From Oscillospiraceae bacterium (GTDB taxonomy: Bacteria > Bacillota > Clostridia > Oscillospirales > Ruminococcaceae): a stretch of 7,591 bases of DNA. How positions within the stretch are numbered: position 1 is the stretch's first letter; every line of letters begins with the position of its first letter. Made by a program: the position numbers and the translations under genes. Below the pieces are notes generated by a model that worked only from the letters and a program-made list of their open reading frames with translations, was not told the DNA's origin and did not search any database. Positions 4,524-7,591 of the stretch are shown in pieces. The DNA lies in assembly GCA_016295545.1 (NCBI GenBank), contig JAEDLA010000065.1, forward strand, positions 1-7,591, in the 5' to 3' direction.

Positions 4524-6049
4524 CAGAATTTACCTCCATGTAATCTGTTCCGGATTTCAGCAAGCGAATATTCTCTGAGCATTCTGCCGTCTCTGAACAC
4601 CGGCACAAACATATTTATATCAGCAGTTTCCTTAATAGTATCGGTAGTGTATCCGTCCCTGCATACTATCTCACCATTGTCGTCTTTGTAAACGCAGCAC
4701 ATTCCTCTGTGAGATTTCTTGCTTATTTCGTGATTGGGGGAATCCTCCACAGCAATGAATTCACCGTTAATTTTTCTGTAGTTTTTGGGAGCCTTGAAAA
4801 TTGGAATCTGCTTACCGTTTTTATCCTCGCAGTAGGTAGCTTTTACTGCAATATGGAATGTATCACGGGTAAACGGAGCAAGGGTATCACCTGTTTCAAG
4901 GCACTGCATTGAGAAGCTGCCTGCGCCCAGTACAACGTTATTGCAGGCAAAGCTCTTTTCAATAAGCACATTGTAAATAGCCTCTGCACGCTGAGGAGTA
5001 ATAGAATCCCCGTAAATAGCCCTTACATGATTGTCGAGAACCTTATACCCCTTGCTGTTGACAGTTCCGCCGAAGATATCCCATAATCTGAAAACTGTCT
5101 CTGTAACGACTTCCACAGGGTCACCGCTGTCGCCTCTGATGAGAAGCGTCCCGTTATGGTTCATGATTTCCTCTTTAAGCTGGGGCAGAATATTATTGAC
5201 TACGTTCCAGTAATCGTAGCTGTCGGAAACTACGGAGAATGATGTGTCAGGATAAAGCTCCGTAAGAAGTCTCCTGAACATTGTTATCTCATCACCGTCA
5301 AAGGCATAGTTTGAGCACATTACCGAATGTTCCGTTGAAACAGCACCATAGGCAACAGGTTCTTTGGTGCAGTCACAGTTATAGTATTTTTCAAGGTAGG
5401 GAACAGCCGGAACAGTTGCTGTATTGAGAAATGACAAGCAGAACGCAGCGGAAGATTTTACAGCGGAGGAAAGTGATTCCTGACCTCTGAAAGAGAAATC
5501 ACCCAGTGCCTTTGCTCTCGGAACATCGTCTTCTGTGCTGATATCGTAATATTTGTTGACTATCTGCCTGTACATATATCCGACATTGGCAGAAATCATG
5601 CCGTGCCACATTTCAGCAGAGAGAACGCTTTCAATGTACTCCACTATCCATGGGAAATCGGGGTGAGTATTAGTCAGCTGAATCATTGGAACTTTTACCG
5701 GAACAATGGTACCCTCCGGAAGTGCGGAGACTTCAATGGGTAGATAGCCAAGCTTGTGGAGATTCCTTATCATTTCCTTGTTGTAAGCCTGGGGACCGAG
5801 GGTATTATCGATAATGCGGAAGTACTCCTCTGTGACAGCTTCAAAGGGCTTGCCAAAAAAATCCCTGTCGAAAGCTTCTATCATAAATTCCTTGATAAAA
5901 GCCTGTAAACCAAACATTATCAGCTTTTCCTCTCCCTTTATTCTTGAACCTCTTGGAGTAAGGTATGAAACGATTTTTGAGAGGTCAGCAGGGTACATTT
6001 TTGCGTGTGTAGCTTTATAAAAATCAATATTGAGCATAGGATTTGCCAT
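4523..6049 (-). CDS. nadV: NAMPT/NadV-family pyridine phosphoribosyltransferase, Asp219-equivalent replaced by Ala
   Basis: The family transfers phosphoribose from PRPP to nicotinamide, giving NMN. The 508-residue protein aligns with human NAMPT from NIDFYKATH (7-15, with Tyr11 matching Tyr18) to the C-terminus. It has GDFSFRG (183-189, with Phe185 and Arg188 matching Phe193 and Arg196), TEHSV (His241 matching catalytic His247), VVSDSYD (273-279) and IRGDSGDP (Arg305 and Asp307 matching Arg311 and Asp313). The exception is FLNTATVPA, where Ala211 replaces Asp219 of human NAMPT, the residue that contacts the carboxamide and selects nicotinamide. Spacing from Phe185 and to the YY pair (222-223) matches exactly, so the alignment is reliable. 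The neighbours make nicotinate a plausible substrate. I chose the ATG at 6049 (MANPMLNID): AAGGA lies 9 nt upstream, while for the ATG at 6058 it would be only one base away. It follows prs by 14 nt. Confidence 0.9.
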   Translation of the reverse strand: MANPMLNIDFYKATHAKMYPADLSKIVSYLTPRGSRIKGEEKLIMFGLQAFIKEFMIEAFDRDFFGKPFEAVTEEYFRIIDNTLGPQAYNKEMIRNLHKLGYLPIEVSALPEGTIVPVKVPMIQLTNTHPDFPWIVEYIESVLSAEMWHGMISANVGYMYRQIVNKYYDISTEDDVPRAKALGDFSFRGQESLSSAVKSSAAFCLSFLNTATVPAVPYLEKYYNCDCTKEPVAYGAVSTEHSVMCSNYAFDGDEITMFRRLLTELYPDTSFSVVSDSYDYWNVVNNILPQLKEEIMNHNGTLLIRGDSGDPVEVVTETVFRLWDIFGGTVNSKGYKVLDNHVRAIYGDSITPQRAEAIYNVLIEKSFACNNVVLGAGSFSMQCLETGDTLAPFTRDTFHIAVKATYCEDKNGKQIPIFKAPKNYRKINGEFIAVEDSPNHEISKKSHRGMCCVYKDDNGEIVCRDGYTTDTIKETADINMFVPVFRDGRMLREYSLAEIRNRLHGGKF

Positions 6050-6063
6050 AAAAACCATTCCTT

Positions 6064-6894
6064 TCAGTTAAGGCAGTCAAGTATAAAAAGCTTATGAGTA
6101 TCATTAAGAGTACACAGCGAATTTGTGGTGTAGATACGGTGAATCAGGTCGCCTTTGAGAAGCTCACCCTTTTCAATTGAGTTTTCGCAGTGAGTGAAAA
6201 ATACGTCAATATTTTTGCAGCCCATGCTTTTCAGTTTTTTCGCCGAGTGAAAAACAGTTCCTCCGTATGAGCATATATCGTCAATAATAAAAACATTTCT
6301 GTCTTTCGGCGAATCTCCCGCAATGTCCAGACCAAGAATTTTGCCGGTAGACCAGTCTCTTTTCTTTATACCGAAGCCTGTGTGCTTACAGTCAGGAAAC
6401 AATCCGGAATACCTTTTGCAGCTGCCCTCATCGGGGAAGAAGATGTAGTCATTTATGATGTCGAAACCGGAGCTTTTTATTGCTTCACGGATATATTTTT
6501 TCGGAGAGAGATTAGTACACCTGTCCAGCAGAGCCGCTCCGACACTGGAGTGAACATCAAGGACAATAACCCTTGAAAAGCCGAGAGAATTTATCATCTG
6601 ACAAAAATATTTCAGTGTAAAGACTTCATAGTCGTTGTGAACTCTGTCCATTCTTGCGTTGGGAAGATAGGGGAGGTAAAGCTCTGTATCTGCATGAGGA
6701 AAGCGTTCCTGCACGTTTTTGGCAAGATAAGCCAGGATAAGCATTTCCTCCTCTTTTTCGTACTTCCACGTAAAGCGGAAATAATCGTTCTGACTTATGC
6801 CTGAAAGCTCTAAATCAATTTTAAATGTGCCGTCGGGGTATCTTATAATCTCCGGATAAATAATTTCACCGGATTTGAGCAAGAGGTTTATCAT
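6064..6894 (-). CDS. prs: Ribose-phosphate pyrophosphokinase-like protein (PRPP synthetase)
   Basis: The family makes PRPP from ribose 5-phosphate and ATP in the cytoplasm; here PRPP would feed the next gene's phosphoribosyltransferase. The 276-residue protein keeps the main marks of the family: YPDG near the N-terminus (19-22), YLPNARMDR (76-84) at the ATP-binding ARQDR position, LDVHSS (112-117), PDEG (154-157), KKRD (177-180) and the PRPP loop IIDDICSYGGT (203-213). It is shorter than housekeeping Prs (about 310-320 residues). It lacks the usual SGNA-type N-terminus and resembles short Prs-like proteins of phage NAD-salvage clusters; that likeness is from memory. I prefer the ATG at 6894, with AAAGGAG 5 nt upstream. 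An in-frame ATG at 6909 overlaps the previous stop but has no ribosome binding site. It lies 11 nt after the hydrolase gene, so the two are co-transcribed. Confidence 0.85.
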   Translation of the reverse strand: MINLLLKSGEIIYPEIIRYPDGTFKIDLELSGISQNDYFRFTWKYEKEEEMLILAYLAKNVQERFPHADTELYLPYLPNARMDRVHNDYEVFTLKYFCQMINSLGFSRVIVLDVHSSVGAALLDRCTNLSPKKYIREAIKSSGFDIINDYIFFPDEGSCKRYSGLFPDCKHTGFGIKKRDWSTGKILGLDIAGDSPKDRNVFIIDDICSYGGTVFHSAKKLKSMGCKNIDVFFTHCENSIEKGELLKGDLIHRIYTTNSLCTLNDTHKLFILDCLN

Positions 6895-6905
6895 ACTGTC
6901 TCCTT

Positions 6906-7442
6906 TCATATAACGGTAATCTGACAGATTTTCATAGCTTCAAGTGCATTTTTGTGGGTTTCGGGAGAAACACCGGCACAGCAGCTGCTGTCAACGATTA
7001 TTTCGGCTTCGGGGAAAAATGCTTTGAGCAGCATTGCGTTTGAGATTACGCATATATCAGTGCAGACACCGAAAAGCTCAATTTCATCGGGGGATTCACC
7101 GCATATTCCGGTGATTATCTCCGGCAGTTCCTTTGCTCCGAAGGTGCATTTTTTAACCTGCTGCTTTTTTGATACACAAGACATGGCATTTTTTAACTCA
7201 TCAGGAAGCTCCCAGCCCGGAGTTCCTTCGATACAGTGAGGAACGGGAAGCTTTCTGCCCTCCTGAGTATCCATGTAGCTGTTCTGGTGCGTATCCATAG
7301 TGTAAAGAAGCACAGCATTTTCATCAGCTCCGATTTTCTTGACCTTTTCGCAGACAGCCGGAAGAACTGCCGTTGTATCGGGGTTACCAAGAACTCCGCT
7401 GATAAAGTCATTCTGCATATCGATCATAATAAAAGCTTTCAT
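6906..7442 (-). CDS. Isochorismatase-family cysteine hydrolase, probable nicotinamidase
   Basis: Nicotinamidase hydrolyses nicotinamide to nicotinate and ammonia. The 178-residue protein has the family's catalytic triad: Asp8 in MIDMQNDF, a Lys at 97/98 in QVKKCTFG, and Cys131 in GVCTDICVISNA (125-136), where the preceding residues form the oxyanion region. Metal-site candidates are Asp50 and His52 (TMDTH) and His69 (PHCIEGTPGW). The second His of classical PncA (H57 in the Asp-x-His-x5-His pattern) is missing; the equivalent stretch reads QNSYMDTQEG. The superfamily also includes other amide hydrolases, so the nicotinamide assignment rests mainly on the operon: PRPP synthetase, NadV-like enzyme and NAD synthetase follow directly. 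ATG at 7442 has AGGAG 9 nt upstream. No clear promoter is visible between it and repeat copy C, so the promoter may lie within or beyond the repeat. Confidence 0.8.
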   Translation of the reverse strand: MKAFIMIDMQNDFISGVLGNPDTTAVLPAVCEKVKKIGADENAVLLYTMDTHQNSYMDTQEGRKLPVPHCIEGTPGWELPDELKNAMSCVSKKQQVKKCTFGAKELPEIITGICGESPDEIELFGVCTDICVISNAMLLKAFFPEAEIIVDSSCCAGVSPETHKNALEAMKICQITVI

Positions 7443-7461
7443 AAAAAATCACTCCTGTAAG

Positions 7462-7591
7462 ATTTATTAATGTGGTAAAAAGCGGCGAAGCCGCACGGGG
7501 GATTCCAAAGGGTATAAACCCTTTGGCAGGGGGTGTACGAGGGGGACAGAGTCCCCCTGACAAACCAGTAAAGCCAGCGCAGCGAAGCTTT
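7462..7591 (-). repeat. Copy C of the dispersed multi-hairpin repeat
   Basis: This is an inverted counterpart of copy B, cut by the window end. From the gene outward it holds the 11-mer ATTTATTAATG (7462-7472); an A5 run (7477-7481) with hairpin GCGGC-GAA-GCCGC (7482-7494), which on the minus strand reads as a short terminator with T5; hairpin CCAAAGGGT/ACCCTTTGG around ATAA (7505-7526); and hairpin AGGGGGAC-AGA-GTCCCCCT (7540-7558). An AGCGCAGCGAAGCTTT end (7576-7591) follows. The terminator-like end points at the operon start, so it may insulate the operon from upstream transcription. No coding sequence is recognised. Confidence 0.85.

Noticed and set aside
6895..6909. ATG at 6909 as the prs start (ATGA overlap with the previous stop)
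   Set aside because: No ribosome binding site precedes it, whereas its own first codons contain AAAGGAG placed correctly for the ATG at 6894.
7443..7481. Promoter immediately upstream of the nicotinamidase gene
   Set aside because: The AT-rich stretch (TTAATAAAT on the minus strand) has no acceptable -35 at the right spacing; that position falls in the GC-rich hairpin of copy C.
3247..7591. Repeats B and C as ends of an autonomous transposon
   Set aside because: There is no transposase, integrase or recombinase between them, and the same repeat also appears at the left window edge, so it is a dispersed family rather than ends of one element.

Overview
The window looks like chromosome of a low-to-mid GC Firmicute, most likely a Ruminococcus-like member of the Clostridia (Oscillospiraceae). 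This is inferred from strong GGAGG-type ribosome binding sites, sigma-A promoters with TTGACA/TATAAT boxes, the type of secretion-signal-less amidase–SH3 protein, and dispersed multi-hairpin repeats. The genus is a judgement, not a proof. I see no rRNA, tRNA, CRISPR array, transposase or integrase.

Layout, left to right. Positions 1-245 hold no gene. They carry part of a dispersed palindromic repeat (copy A) and a run of hairpins and terminators. tyrA (prephenate dehydrogenase) lies on the minus strand at 246-1097 and has its own extended -10 promoter. A divergent plus-strand gene (1323-2060) encodes an Amidase_3 peptidoglycan hydrolase with a C-terminal SH3 domain. A 21-bp tandem duplication and terminators follow it. 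pnuC (2357-3043, minus) encodes a nicotinamide riboside/NMN-type transporter. It has a perfect TTGACA-17-TATAAT promoter and a long leader hairpin followed by a T run just before the ribosome binding site.

Positions 3369-7442 are a tightly packed four-gene minus-strand operon for NAD salvage. In transcription order these are an isochorismatase-family hydrolase (probable nicotinamidase), a short phage-like PRPP synthetase, a NAMPT/NadV-family phosphoribosyltransferase, and a fusion of a NADAR domain to an ammonia-type NAD synthetase. The operon sits between two inverted copies (B and C) of the same multi-hairpin repeat that is partly present at the left edge.

How the genes fit together: PnuC would import pyridine nucleosides or nucleotides. 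The nicotinamidase would turn nicotinamide into nicotinate, Prs would supply PRPP, the NadV-like enzyme would attach the ribose phosphate, and NadE would make the final amide. NadE and nicotinamidase belong to the deamidated (nicotinate) branch, whereas a normal NAMPT acts on nicotinamide. The NadV-like protein has Ala where human NAMPT has Asp219, the residue that contacts the carboxamide. I therefore propose that it may act on nicotinate, which would make the operon a coherent Nam -> NA -> NaMN -> (host NadD) -> NaAD -> NAD route. The fused NADAR domain (ADP-ribose/NAD-related N-glycosidase family) adds a possible repair, recycling or de-ADP-ribosylation function. This operon is the most interesting part of the window.
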